A DNA stretch of 64,000 nt from Azorinus chamasolen (GCA_963576725.1 OY755239.1:58559453-58623452), one strand, 5' to 3'; numbered from the stretch's first letter, positions 32,517-44,382 are shown. Numbers and translations: made by a program. Notes: generated by a model not told the origin, from the letters alone.

Positions 32517-32799
32517 AACAGGTCATGTTTGAGAGGTAGTAACTTGCATTACCAGCGTTATGGTGTTTTGTTAATCTTGCACGCCTTAATAAAAAAAATA
32601 CAAAATCGACAAGCAATTATAGGCGTGGGGGTGATACACCTAGATACACAAAACAAAATACTTCTAGCATTTTTGTATTAGTTTTTATACTTTTGTACTA
32701 ATCATAGTATTTTCCTATATAAGAAACATAATGGAGTTTATTACACTAATACCAATGACATGTAACTACCCTAGAAAGTATTATTAGACCCACTATTGC
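32517..32799. other. no feature seen
   Basis: AT-rich spacer between two T4 elements. Confidence 0.4.
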
Positions 32800-32987
32800 T
32801 TAACCAATTACCTCATAGGTTATTTTAGATACAACCTCTTTGAACATTAACTAATTCTGTAGTTTGAAACCATTGTGATAAATAGAGCATTTGCTCCTAT
32901 AGGAGAAAATGCTCTATTTATCACAATGGTTTCATAAAATGACTTTTACAGAGTTGTCAAAAGTTGTCAATATGAGAGAATGGGTTG
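32800..32987. mobile_element. T4-family MITE
   Basis: Left TTAACCAATTACCTCATAGG, right TATGAGAGAATGGGTT. Stem GAAACCATTGTGATAAATAG with its complement, apex GCTCCTATAGGAG, the apex otherwise typical of P1 and T1c. Confidence 0.82.
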
Positions 32988-33846
32988 ACAGAGAAATACG
33001 GCAAACCGTATATTGGCATTGAAATGATAGGCCAGGTTCTACGGTACACGTTATTCTGGATCTGTCATGTTATCTGAATATTGAAGCAGACACTCGTTCA
33101 AATGATGTTCTGTTCTTTGGTTTTGTCTATCCCGTGTGTCAGTTTGAATGTTTGATGTCTATGACATTATCCCCTTATAAAACAGTCCATGTGATGCGTT
33201 ACTGACACGCGCAGAAACATGGGATTAGACACATATTTATTTTAGTTACAATGTTACGGATAAGACTCTGCTGTCGTCAAGTGTGACAATATGATCTGCT
33301 GTCATCAAGTGTGACAATATGATGCTAAATGTTTCATGTCAAGCTGTTTGACACTTGTTCAATAGTTTCTCAAAAACTTGATAGAATTGGAAGTAGTCAA
33401 CCATCTACCAGATTTTGATTAAAGGAGACATTTTATTCAGCGGAATAAGTGTCAGTCATCTGTTGACAAAGGATAAAACACGTATTGTATTTCCTGAACC
33501 GACATAGTTTGTCGTGAAGAACATCATAGATCACAAGAATGATCTGATCAAATCTAGGGATACCAATCCGATACCAAATTCCATGTGTTAAATCAAGAGC
33601 ACTGTATGCGGGCGCCAATGCTCATCTGTTCGAGTGTAGCCCTTGTGACGGTGAATAAGTGTGTGAAGTTCCATATGATGTGCATGAATCTTAAAGAAGT
33701 AATAGCCAACGTTAAGGTTTCCGGAGACAACGACACGCGGAGTTACGACGTATTTCTTCAAAAAACAAACTAAAACTGGTATCTGCTCAAAGTTGGACCG
33801 GGTGCAAGTTTAATTATTTCCGACTGGGTCAAGCTTTTGCGACCTA
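32988..33846. other. no gene seen; 29-bp tandem duplication
   Basis: CTGCTGTCGTCAAGTGTGAC at 33268 repeats at 33297 with one change. Frames at 33433-33618 and 33585-33773 have no recognised domain. Confidence 0.45.
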
Positions 33847-34075
33847 TTAACCCTTTCATCCATGAATGTTCATGAAAGAAATGACACATTCATGTATATC
33901 AATTACATTTATTTAATTGTATTTTTAAATTAGAATATGAATTGTTTGCCAAAGTAGAGACTCTATAATCAGATCTATATTATTCTATTAGCAAAGATAC
34001 TATAGGGGCCGTCTGATCTGGATGTACTATGTTTGCAATTGCATACATAGACGTACTTATGGAGTAACCGGTTAA
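33847..34075. mobile_element. T1c-family MITE, worn hairpin
   Basis: Starts TTAACCCTTTCATCCATG and ends TATGGAGTAACCGGTTAA. The left arm is decayed (GAGACTCTATAATCAGATCT); the right arm is GGGGCCGTCTGATCTGGATG. Confidence 0.78.
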
Positions 34076-35876
34076 TCATGTGTCAAATTATATGTCGATG
34101 TCGAATATTGTTTTATCTAGTATCTCCCATTGTCATACTTGTCACTCAAGGGAGACGTGAGACGAGTTCGGCTATAGCGTATTTAAATTCTGATATTGAC
34201 TGGCGTTGTGTAAATGCACGATAAGCAATCATTGATAGGGCTAAGATTGATTGAAAAGTCATAATGTGGTAGTTTGAACCGTAGCTAAACATCTGCGATA
34301 CGATAACGGAAATGTTACATGAGTGCGGGTTGACGCTAATATGTTATACTGTTATTCAAACTATATATCGATTCAACAGCAAGAGGTTCCCATTTCACCG
34401 AACGAACTTAAACTGACGCAAGGCACGACAGGGCATCAAACTTTTCATATATTCGCACTTAAATGAAGCTTTTGATGTCTGCTTGAAAACAAACTACTCA
34501 CGGGTTTCTTATATAGAACATTCGAATCGTTCACCTTGTATATAAGGAACATTCAGCTTCAAGCCGTATAAATGCATACATGTAATTTGACATAAGTCAG
34601 TCAGGCAATGATGTAGAGTTGATTTCAAACGTATTTTTAAATATATTTTTTAACATCACGTGACTTAATTCGCGTGACCGGTAACGTCGATTTCGGCATT
34701 TCTAATATTTTGCGACTTTCAAGATAGATAGTCTCAAACCCATCTGTCAGAAATATAATTGATACTCATAAAGCACACAAGTGAGCATGTCTAATTTTTG
34801 AGAAAATGACATAAATCAGTTCGCTCAAATTTATCGAAAACTAGTTTAACGCGAATACAATGTCGTATAAGCGTTACAATATTACAATATTCTAAATCTG
34901 CCACACTTAAATATGTGACAGCTTATTTGTTTTATATCCGAATTATTTGAAAATAATGTATGAACTTAAAACAAAGCATCAAACAGTCGGATGGTCGCAT
35001 CTGAACCCAAACTGTCTGCATGGGTGTGTGAATAATTTTTATATAAATTGACGAATTGTACGAGTATATTGTCTAGTATAGAACAACATCCGTATTTCAA
35101 TCATGCTTTGCAGTAACAGAATCGCATTATTTGATCAGACAAAGATCATGCTTTTCATATAGTAAGTTGCAAGTCGTAGCGTTTTAGCTGCGTAAAGAAC
35201 GGCAGTGTTATGAAAAGCATAGTATTGGTTATATATAATGCGCCGGTGAGTATGAATAATGCACATCGTTTATAGTTAATATTCATACTATATATATAGT
35301 TACTATACATTTGTCAATAGTTTAACTTTGTTAAGCGGTGTAACACTTAAATGTCTTGTGACTCAGTAAATAGATTAGCATTGCACATCATATGATGTAA
35401 TATCCCGTACTATAATATACTCAAATTTAACATGTTCTTAATATCCCAACCTTTCATGGCATTGCAAACAGAGTAAACTAATTCAAGATGGTATGCTCAT
35501 TAAGCTTATATATTTCTGTTAAAATGCATTTCCGTCTTTAATATAGTCTTAATACAAACTGTTAATTGATAATTATTATATATAGTAAACCAGACCTTCA
35601 AGTAATGGATTACATTCCATTGCATTATACCATCCTCTTCACTTGAAATAACTATGGTGAACTATTATTTTGTATGTGTGTACTATATGAACTGATATTG
35701 TAATATACTAGATATTATTATACCTCAATTTCATTTACAATGTTAATTTCCTATAGGCCACCGTGACATAGAAATACTATCAGACCCAGCGGGAAAAAAT
35801 ACTGTCGGAAAATACTGTCTCCTGCTACCATAGGCACGGAACATCTAGATCAGTGAGCGCTTATTAAAGTGTGTGC
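34076..35876. other. no gene seen
   Basis: Long AT-rich stretch. A T1a remnant at about 34979 (CAAACAGTCGGATGG...CCCAAACTGTCTGCATG) and a small inverted pair ATGCTTTTCATA/TATGAAAAGCAT (35149-35221). Nothing else is supported. Confidence 0.45.
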
Positions 35877-35922
35877 GTGACGTCATCCGATGACGTCATC
35901 AACTGACGTTATCTGACGCTTG
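35877..35922 (+). promoter_or_regulatory. cluster of CRE-like TGACGTCA sites
   Basis: Perfect palindromes TGACGTCA at 35878-35885 and 35890-35897, then TGACGTTA at 35904 and TGACGC at about 35915. The unit TGACGTCATCNNN looks locally duplicated. TGACGTCA is the CREB/ATF site. No gene start is visible nearby except a doubtful 68-codon frame at 35927, so a regulatory role is unproven. Confidence 0.35.
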
Positions 35923-36162
35923 CAATTTGATCAACAAAGATCATTATGACAATTGCTTTGTTTTTGTTTATATATTTGAGAAATGTCGCGTTATGAGACT
36001 TTTTAGGAGGAGGCTCTGTCAAGATTGGACAGTGAAAAAGGCGCCGTGTTCCGCGATTTTTAAGCACCGAGTATCTCTCGATAACTTTTGTTTCAAACTG
36101 TTTTTGTTGTCATTGAATAAATATTGTTGCTGACAAAATTGATTGTGCTGTTCGGTATAATA

Positions 36163-36256
36163 AAATACATATCACATCCTATGGAGAGTGAAAGCACGTA
36201 TTGTCAACCTAAGGTTGACAGTACGTGCTGTTTCTCTTTATAGGATGTGATATTTA
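36163..36256. repeat. hairpin, family P-loop (single copy)
   Basis: AATACATATCACATCCTATG and CATAGGATGTGATA-like right arm, with AGCACGTATTGTCAACC paired to GGTTGACAGTACGTGCT around AAGGTT. Arms of about 45 bp. Probable MITE. Confidence 0.75.
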
Positions 36257-36919
36257 TATACAATTTATTATTATTACAATTATCAAGTTTTAAGGTGTAA
36301 ATGATAGTTTCTGTATATGGTTGACAGCTTCCAAAGCTATAAATATCTATTAAGGCCTATGTGAACTGTTTTTCTAATACTTTATTCCCAGTAACATCTT
36401 TTCAGATAATGCCATCAGTAATACGGCAATTAGAATGTAACAATTCGGTATGAGTTAGGAAAACCAATCAGGCATCCCTAGTGAATAATTTATGCCGTTC
36501 GGTAATATTGTGACAGGGTGACAATTTGAATACGAATATTGTCTACAAATTGTTTGGCATGTGTAATAATTAGACGAAATGAAATTAGACGGTAAACTAA
36601 CGTCTGTGCACGTGGCATCTCATTATATCGAACATCTTATGTACAATAAATAATATGTATAAGCTTTATCATAATAATTAATTTAAGTTATTTAAGTTGC
36701 TTGATATAATTTCTATACCAGATACATTTCTTTCAATCAAACATGCATATCATAAAATGTCAAAACTAGGGTTCAATAAAACACGTTTTATAAGAATTTA
36801 CAAAGAATTTAATGTTTAACATATGTCAGTTGAGTGTTATATTATTTCTTTTGGAATACACGGTCATGATGTCTAACTATTGAATAGCTCGGTTCCTCAT
36901 CACTTGGTCCTATAGATTG
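36257..36919. other. no feature seen
   Basis: AT-rich sequence without supported features. Confidence 0.4.
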
Positions 36920-37147
36920 TAACCATTTGCTCACACGATCCCACATATGGGACGTAGGCAAACAGTGTAGACTCAGATCAGACGCCGCATAATGCGGTGT
37001 CTGATCAGAGTCTACACTGTTTGCTGATAGGAAATTCAATATAAAACAAAAACAAAAATGAAAATGTTGACCAGACATCCCTTAGATAAAAGATAGACTA
37101 ATCCAATATATAAGCATGGAAGAATCCACTGGTAGCAAATGGGGTAA
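36920..37147. mobile_element. T1b-family MITE
   Basis: Left TAACCATTTGCTCACACGAT, right GGTAGCAAATGGGGTAA. Hairpin CAAACAGTGTAGACTCAGAT with apex GCCGCATAATGCGG. A36975 faces A37007, the conserved mismatch. Confidence 0.85.
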
Positions 37148-37337
37148 TCATAGCAGAGTATACCATTGTATCTGGTATCATGTAGCATGGTCGATTCATC
37201 GGATGTTAGCAGCCAATGTACACGATGACCTATCAATTTAGTTAGAGTAAGTCTATATACAGTAGTTCTAAAAGAACATGGGGTGGAGTATTATAACAAG
37301 TAGAATAATCGTATTTTCTAACTGTCTTGTAATCTAA
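37148..37337. other. no feature seen
   Basis: Short AT-rich spacer between T1b and T3 elements. Confidence 0.4.
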
Positions 37338-37553
37338 TTAACCCTTTCGGCACCAAATTTCTAATTATCGTCTGCCATCCAATTTTGTTAAATCATTTGG
37401 TACAATAAGGAAATGAGATAAATAAATGCAAATTCCAAGGGAACAAAGCACAGATATAGAACAAGAGATTGTGCCAAAAAAGTGTAGTCCCTGATCTAGA
37501 AGTGCACTATTTGTCGTGGTGCATTTATGCGACATTTGCGGTGGCAGGGTTAA
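37338..37553. mobile_element. T3-family MITE, hairpin lost
   Basis: Starts TTAACCCTTTCGGCACC and ends GCGGTGGCAGGGTTAA. The body matches 10405, but the palindrome is reduced to GTAGTCCCTGATCTAGAAGT, consistent with a deletion across the hairpin. Confidence 0.82.
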
Positions 37554-37688
37554 TACTTCATTCAAGAATTATCATCTTATCACTCTGACGTTTAACGTGT
37601 TCTTTAAATATGATAACTACAAACGTCAAGATTGATAAGAGAATATAATATGTACCAAGAGCCTTGAGTTAATAGAGCCCAAATACGG

Positions 37689-37689
37689 C

Positions 37690-37716
<27 letters not shown>
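37689..37716 (+). repeat. (AT)14 microsatellite
   Basis: Uninterrupted alternating AT run. Confidence 0.95.
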
Positions 37717-37721
<5 letters not shown>

Positions 37722-37864
37722 TATGTCAAAGTCACCTGTTGACCAACCGGAGAATAACATAAATTAGAAAAAAACACAATCTCAATCTTCAGGTGTATAT
37801 GCATCCATGTTAACGTATTGACACACACATTGTGTTTAAAAAGATTCCTTCCCGGTTTATTATA

Positions 37865-37886
37865 TAGATAGATAGATAGATAGATA
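37865..37886 (+). repeat. (GATA)n microsatellite
   Basis: Five to six AGAT/GATA units. Confidence 0.93.
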
Positions 37887-38106
37887 TATTATACAAATAT
37901 AAAATAAAATGAATTGAAATACTTTGGTTAAAAATCTATAGTCAGTACAAATATTATCATGTTTACTGCATGTGTGACGTAGCAACAGAAAGTCGCCACG
38001 TCATCGTTCCTGTTTAGTGCGTCATTTCTAAACAAGAACGAAGACGTAGCAACTTTCTGCTACTGGCGTTAGTTTGCGTTTTCGCAAATTACAAATAGAT
38101 CTAGAG

Positions 38107-38358
38107 TTAACCCATTACTATATAAAAACGCCTTTCTACGCCTTTGCAATCAGAGTAGATCCATATCAGACCCAGATTATAGGAGCCGTCTGATAAGGGT
38201 CTGCTCTGTTTGCTTAAGGTATAATACAAATATAATTCTACAATTTCTGCATGGCCAAAATGCTGGTGCCAATAGGCTATTATACAAATTAATCTAGATC
38301 TAATTAATATCCATGACATCGGATTTTTTATACAAATATTGATGGAGAAAAGGGTTAA
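38107..38358. mobile_element. T1c-family MITE with a paired base change
   Basis: Starts TTAACCCATTACTATATA and ends GAGAAAAGGGTTAA. The arms keep A38163 facing A38196 (conserved mismatch). The neighbouring pair changed on both arms, G to T at 38164 and C to A at 38195, so pairing is retained. The left apex arm is partly replaced (CCCAGATTATAGGAGCC). Confidence 0.82.
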
Positions 38359-38394
38359 ACTACAGAGGGTTATTTAATCTTCTAAAAACAATAT

Positions 38395-38644
38395 TTAACC
38401 CTTCGCTTGCTGAATTTTACAATACATTTCTCCTTCTTTACCCATGCCCTGTTGTATAATTACATATATCTTCACTGTGTACAAGTATTGCGCTGTGCAA
38501 TCACTGCTGTGGAGTGCACTGGTTGCACAATCAACTTGTAAATAGTGCAGACCCTGATGAGACAGCTCCTGCAGGAGCTGTCTCATCTGGGTCTTCACTA
38601 TTTACAGGTACGTATATTGACGTGAATAGCAAGCGAAGGGTTAA
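38395..38644. mobile_element. T2-family MITE inserted in a dead LINE
   Basis: Starts TTAACCCTTCGCTTGCTG and ends AATAGCAAGCGAAGGGTTAA. Hairpin apex GCTCCTGCAGGAGC at 38565-38578. T38555 faces T38588. The adjacent sequence at 38646 is the decayed RT C terminus, so this MITE landed in or at the edge of it. Confidence 0.88.
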
Positions 38645-38645
38645 T

Positions 38646-39240
38646 AGCCCTTTTAAATGTAGCAAGGTTGGTCAGTTTCCTAGTATGAGAAGGTAGTGAG
38701 TTCCATAGTTTACACCCCTGGAATGAGAAAGATTTCTGACCAAAACTTTTGACTTTAGGAAGAATAAAAGATCCGCTTTATCTGGATCTAGTACTATAAG
38801 AATAAATAGAATTTTGAGATACGTGACGTTCATCCATATATTAAGGAGATTGACCACTTATGATTTTAAAAACACGACAAAGGGTAATCTGTTCCACTCT
38901 CTTGAAAACTGGTAACCAATCAAGGGAAATAACATTTTCTCTACATTGAGTACAAATCTGACTAATTTGTTTTGAGTAACCTGCAGCTTGTCTTTTCAGT
39001 CAGATCATTATACCATAAGGAACAAGCATAATCAAAATGACATTGGATAAGATATAAAACCAAGAGTCTTTTAGTGTAATATGTGAGATAATCTTGCTTT
39101 CTGTACAGAAACTTTAACCTGGCATTGGCCTTTTTATTATATAACTAGCCATGGATTCTCCTGTAAGGTTTTGATCTAATGTAGCAGCTAATTACTTGAC
39201 TTTTGAAGTAGACTTGATCCTTTCCACTTGCATGTTGCAC
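38646..39240 (-). pseudogene. decayed LINE reverse transcriptase, C-terminal part
   Basis: Read leftward with several frameshifts and a stop, it gives RLKFLYRKQDYLTYYTKRLL, HFDYACSLWYNDL, SLDWLPVFKRVEQITLCRVF-like sequence and finally FGQKSFSFQGCKLWNSLPSH followed by FKRAI. This order (DYA..WYN, LPV.KRVEQ, SF...WNSLP) is the region after the RT palm in many CR1/L2/I-like LINEs. It is a different lineage from the intact copy at 8537, and non-functional. Confidence 0.78.
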
Positions 39241-39719
39241 CAGCGTAGGCGTTTACAGACATTTATGGTACACATTGAAATGACGCGATTGTTTCGAAAT
39301 AATAATTTGGAGATCGATAAACTCAATGACTTTATTCGTGAAAGGAGTTTGTAGAACGTATCGGATTTCAGTATGAGTCTGAGAGCATGTTGAGTATAGA
39401 CTTTGGATTAAAACGGTGATTTTATTGGGTTAGTTTGTACGTAACATTTTGTTAGACTGGTCTGATCGTCAATGTCCATTATATATGCCAAATGCAGATA
39501 TTATGCCGAGAAAGTATTGCATATTTACCGGACTGTAAAAATAAATTGTTACGCCAAAAGCCAGTACAATATCGCGATTTTCGCCCATCAATGTCTTTTT
39601 AAAATATGCAATGAAACCTATACATATATTACGAATCACAAAACCCCAATATATATTATAACAATATTATAAAATAGTTCTAAGTCAGACAGCAGATGCA
39701 CTACAACTCCAACACAAGA
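39241..39719. other. no feature seen
   Basis: May include further decayed LINE sequence, but no motif could be read. The 66-codon frame at 39472-39672 is not recognised. Confidence 0.4.
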
Positions 39720-39990
39720 CATGAAGTCTCCCACCACCACCACCACGGCACACACACACAACAAAACTGCCCTTTGTCTGCTCATGATCATAACACATCG
39801 ATGTTGTATGACCTTAAGTAACGTGTCGCAGTGCCGCTAAACCAAACTCATACCATCTTAATCATCGAAAACACTACAAAAGATGACATCATGACTTACA
39901 CAAAAGTAAGATAAAATATAACGTCATTAAACGCCTTACTGAAAATTATCGTATTGGTTGGGCGAGGTATAGGACACTGCGACACATAAT
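39720..39990. repeat. dispersed repeat K, copy 1
   Basis: GTGTCGCAGTGCCGCTAAAC near the left, ACGCCTTACTGAAAA in the middle and AGGACACTGCGACAC at the right. The same words occur at 41490, 46720-46930 and 47114-47640. Likely a SINE-like or short DNA element. The 64-codon frame inside is incidental. Confidence 0.6.
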
Positions 39991-41444
39991 CGGCTGATTT
40001 GCAGCGTAGGGTACTGTAACCATGAATATATAATGTAGCGGACACTTTTCACAGGGCCTTGTTAGAGAACAAAATAACAAAACAACAGCTTGTAAGTTTG
40101 TATCAGCGCACCCTACATTACTCTTTTCATAAGTATTCACTTTTCATTTAAGAAGGCTTTGACGATAACCCTACAAAACATATTACAAAACCGGCTTGCA
40201 ATCTCCACTGTCAAAGTTCACGCAATCCTACACTACCATATGTATTGTTTTGGCGATATCAGGTTATGTCGCAAGTGAATCTGGAATATTTCGACAATAT
40301 ATAACTCTTTTCATGTTTATAACGTTGGTGGGTTTTTTTCTTCAGCAGTAACTTTGGTGTTTCTTTTCTTCAGCAGTGCACTAAGCATCTCTGTGTAGTT
40401 TGAATGGCACCCAAGGGGAAGGCACGCAATTCCACAGTTAATGCCATTTCCTTGAATTGAAATAATAATTGTTCACATACACGCTATCGAATTCACCTAC
40501 AGGAAACATTTTACATTTTGGTCGCACTATGCATATTTGATCAAAATTCGATAAAAAGAAACAAACATATGTGGTAGTAGTGAGTACTATTTAGTTACCA
40601 TTGCTACATAAAACGTATATTTTTCTGAAAGAAGTTCCTTAATTACTTCAAAACTACGAATTTTATTCGGCGGCGAAATGGTCAAAATTTTGAAATGAAA
40701 GTGATATATAAATCGATGCTACATATTGACATTACCCTACTTTATTGTTCTAGCTCAGGTTTGTATCAAGCCCAAACCTGCGTATGACTAGTTTGGTAAG
40801 CGTGTTCTAGAAACATCGTATTTTGCCAATTTAGGTTTATGGATACACCAGAGGGTGTTGGACTAGGGGGAACATTGGGCTCATTGTACTCGGATACGAC
40901 AACCTTTTTGGGGTTCATTGTATTCTGATGCCAGACAACTTATTTGAATTCATAATAATAACGTGTCCATTGTACGGGATCAATAGACGATTGGTGTTAA
41001 CCATACCCAGTCATAATTTCCGGACACTGGGCAAGCAAATCCAAAGTATCATATGCTGAGCGCTAAGCCATGGAACTACTGCTTTTACTTTTAAACTATT
41101 TTGTTTGACTCATCCATGATCTCTTGTTCCGAAAACGAACTCATTATCGATTGAGCCGACTGCATATAAGCAAGAATGTGTCTTTTTACTGATATGTCTC
41201 ACAAATATATAAGTAAAATATGGTAATCTACAAATAAATATTACATCAATTTTCAAAAGACGCTGAAAAAGACTGTTTGCAAATGCCAGTCATATCGCGG
41301 CTATCGATCAAATAGCTAATATATGAATAATATGCATCGACATGTGCATTGATCATTAGTATCGTATAAGTCGATACATTCACGACAATAGAAACACTCC
41401 AAATTAAGAAGACGTAACTAAACCTCGTACTTCATTATCATCCC

Positions 41445-41445
<1 letters not shown>
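39991..41445. other. no gene seen
   Basis: Long AT-rich stretch without recognisable coding sequence, repeats or RNA genes. Confidence 0.45.

Positions 41446-41475
<30 letters not shown>
41446..41475 (+). repeat. (CAT)10 microsatellite
   Basis: Ten uninterrupted CAT/ATC units. Confidence 0.95.
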
Positions 41476-41489
41476 ATCTCATTCATCGG

Positions 41490-41560
41490 CGCTATATGAC
41501 CTATTCAGTGTCGCAGTGCCGTAAAACCCAACTCACTCACTCACTCATTATCATTATCAT
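41490..41560. repeat. dispersed repeat K fragment
   Basis: CAGTGTCGCAGTGCCGTAAA followed by (ACTC)n and (ATC/ATT)n. This is the same start as K at 39820. Confidence 0.55.
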
Positions 41561-42337
41561 TATTAATCTTGTAAAAGGCATCGTTTAGAATAATTTGCAA
41601 CCAACTCCCACCCCTCTTGTCCGGTTTCCACAGCGTGTCGCTTAGCTTATTGTCAGCATATTCTTTACTGGTGTCTTCCCATCCAAGCGTCTCTTTTGCC
41701 TGTCACTGCGTCTGTCTCCTATTATATAAAATTACTATTCATGAAGGATGGACTGTGGTCACATTATCACGTCACCAGAGATGTTAGTCAGACAGAAACT
41801 TTTCAAGATTTTCAAAGAATAATTCCTGCATATTAAACCTTATGCTTTACAGTCAGATTATAATATAGTGTCACTGGAAACTCGATCAATTGGATTCAGT
41901 CCTAATAGACGTTTATTTCTCCCGGTCATGTTATATTTCTAAATATTCATTTCGATATGACAGTTTTATGCTCACTGCTCGACGTTTACATGTTAAGTGA
42001 ATGCACACGGTATACTATATATGGATATAGACATCAACGACGCTTACTACAATGTTCACTCCAACGCAGCCATGATAAAATAATGTGTTACTATTGTCTA
42101 TGCAGTGTTAATACTTTTGAAGTACTTGTAAATACATCGTTTACAAGTAGTTCAATAACGGTGTTTCGACGTCATTTACGCGTTCAGTGCTCAGTGTGTC
42201 GTCACTGGCATTTGCACACAACTCCTATCTAGATGACACACGGGGTAACTGTAGCTCGATGTGTCATCAGGTCTCATTTGGCTGAACTCTTCACTGACTT
42301 CTGATTTAATTTATCTTTATAGAAACTATTTACCGAT
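41561..42337. other. no gene seen
   Basis: The 91-codon frame at 41957-42232 has no recognisable domain. Confidence 0.4.
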
Positions 42338-42400
42338 TGTCAAACAGCTTTGGTCCTGGTTATTCTGTCTCTCATCTAGATCCAAAGTATTTTCAAATAC
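42338..42400. mobile_element. T1a hairpin remnant
   Basis: TGTCAAACAGCTTTGGTCC and CATCTAGATCCAAAGTATTT keep the T1a arm order. Confidence 0.45.
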
Positions 42401-42445
42401 CAGCCAAGACGCACTTAACATGAGAATAGCGAACCAATAACTTTG

Positions 42446-42705
42446 TTGCATATTTATTTACTATTTATAGCATAATCTACATAGAATAAATGAAAATGTA
42501 GTAAAGTCAAGCAGGCAAAGACACACAAAAAACGTAACTACCGCAAATACATTGATAGAAAGCAAGTAACACTCATAAACAACCACACACACGCGCGCGC
42601 ACGCACGTACACAAACACTAGAGATGAAAATTACAAAAACAACAAACGCACAAGCACAAAGACACAGACACCAAACAAGCACACGTCGGTTGAAATCATA
42701 GAACA
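42446..42705 (-). repeat. dispersed repeat L, copy 2
   Basis: ATGAAAATGTAGTAAAGTCA, CAAGCAGGCAAAGACAC and CACAAAGACACAGACACC correspond in reverse to the L copy at 3750-4395. Includes a CA/CG run at 42585-42610. The minus-strand Cys/Val-rich frame at 42461-42706 is a product of the repeat. Confidence 0.6.
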
Positions 42706-42736
42706 TATATTACTGAAAGCGTATTTGTAGACAGCG

Positions 42737-42985
42737 GCATGATTGTAAAATGGTTATTTTAAGGAAAGGATGTCCCATGAATAATGAAAAACAAATGTTA
42801 TGTCTAATTATATTGATACATTATATTGATACATTATTTAGGTAATATATTAATACATACTTAGTGGTAAATAACAGCGCCATGGCTGTAAAATGAACAG
42901 TTGTTATGGAAAGAATGTCCAATAAATGTTAAAAAACAAACGTAATATGTCAGTATATTAATGCATACTTAGTGGTAAATTATTG
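42737..42985 (+). repeat. local direct duplication of about 110-140 bp
   Basis: GATTGTAAAATGGTTATTTT to ATACATACTTAGTGGTAAAT is repeated from about 42879 (GGCTGTAAAATGAACAGTTG to ATGCATACTTAGTGGTAAAT). The second copy is shorter. Confidence 0.65.
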
Positions 42986-43695
42986 TGCTTGTCGCATGTG
43001 CACTCACTGATAGTGAGAAGTATTATCAATGATTATTTACATTGGCTGTAAACATTCACGACACGATAGATAATTTTATTCAACCTAACAAGGGCAATGT
43101 ATTAATTCATGATACGTAGGCGTTTCTAAATATGACCTGATTACAAGATGCTGAGTAGCAAACATTCCTTCAAACATCGTCTGCACTATCTATTCGGATC
43201 TTAAGTGTATTGGATAGTTTCATGCACGAATAATATTTCAGTAAAACCGATGAAATTCTGCCATGTTAGAAATGGAATTGTATGCACTCGGTGCCTTTTC
43301 AAGCTACTGTGTGAAATTGGTAAATATAGGTTAAAGAAGTACAAGATCAGTTACCGTGCTGCAACTCTGTCTTATTATATTATAGTAACTGTGTTTATTT
43401 TCATATACAATTTTATTCAACCACTGATCCCTATCATGTTGCGCATTTAATTAGTCTTCGGCTACAATGTTTACCAACCACAAACGGACATATTGCATTT
43501 GCTAGACAAAGTAATTGTGCACATATAATCCGTGAAAAATTATAGACCTTTCCGCACAATACCGGATGTGACACCCGACTTATAACACTTCCGAAACGCC
43601 CAGTAGCATTTCCTTACTATCTAAATATACAACCAGATTGCCAAAGATAAAACAAGTGCAGACAGACAGGAGAATAGCACACCACATATCGGAGT
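42986..43695. other. no gene seen
   Basis: The 81-codon frame at 43205-43450 is not recognised. AT-rich. Confidence 0.4.
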
Positions 43696-43877
43696 ACAGA
43701 TATTCCAACGCTCAAATAAGTATCTTGATGAAGACTTATTAAGACAGGTTGCAGCTTAATGCAGGGTTGGAATTCATGCACTAAAGCTCCTCCTGTAAGT
43801 TCCTGTATTATTTGGACGCTGTAATAACACTGCCACCTGCATACTTCTTTGCGTTTCCGAATATTGAGGCGTTACTG
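43696..43877. mobile_element. P-type MITE, degraded
   Basis: CAGATATTCCAACGCTCAAA at the left, GAATATTGAGGCGTTACTG at the right. Core ACAGGTTGCAGCTTAATGCA...ACTGCCACCTGC with apex remnant GCTCCTCCTGTAAG. Confidence 0.65.
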
Positions 43878-43984
43878 TATTACGGTGACTTATCGTTTTG
43901 TACTTATCCCTTGGTATTTGTCAGTTTGCTGCCATATAATGTCGTCTGAAAACATTTGTCGTCTGCTGCTATTTCATGTCTGTA

Positions 43985-44075
43985 ATCATCAAACAGTTTG
44001 GACCCTGCTAAGTCATCTGGATCCAAACTCTTTGCATAGGTAATTACAGACTAGCGGTTTGGCGCGAAAGGGTTA
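43985..44075. mobile_element. T1a MITE remnant with right end
   Basis: TCAAACAGTTTGGACCCTGC, CATCTGGATCCAAACTCTTT and the right end GGCGCGAAAGGGTTAA. The left terminus was not found. Confidence 0.6.
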
Positions 44076-44114
44076 ACTCTCAATGTAGCAATAATTACAG
44101 TATTCCTTAATATA

Positions 44115-44382
44115 TAGTTGAACTTCGATATCTCGAACTTCAAGGGACCATACAAATTAGTTCGAGATAAAAGAGGTCGACCAAATTTCCAAACTCACAG
44201 CTTAATGCAGGTCTAAAGTATAGTATGATGAAAGCTCCTGTAGGATATTTTAGCATTGCTTTCGACCTGCATTAAGCTGTCACAAGTGTATATAGATATA
44301 TGTAGTGATATATATAAACCAATTCTGTATTGAACATTTTGAAAGGACTGAACTTTTGAGTTAATCGAAGTTCGTGTTATAC
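44115..44382. mobile_element. P4-family MITE, right end missing
   Basis: Left TAGTTGAACTTCGATATCTC. Core CAGCTTAATGCAGGTCTAAA with GACCTGCATTAAGCTGTCAC. It runs up to GAGTTAATCGAAGTTCGTGT, then switches into T4 sequence. Confidence 0.78.

Noticed and set aside
38395..38598. 67-residue frame conserved in the T2 copies at 20870, 38395 and 60775
   Set aside because: The frame lies in the MITE hairpin and flank. Conservation follows the DNA repeat, the reverse strand is also open, and no domain is seen.
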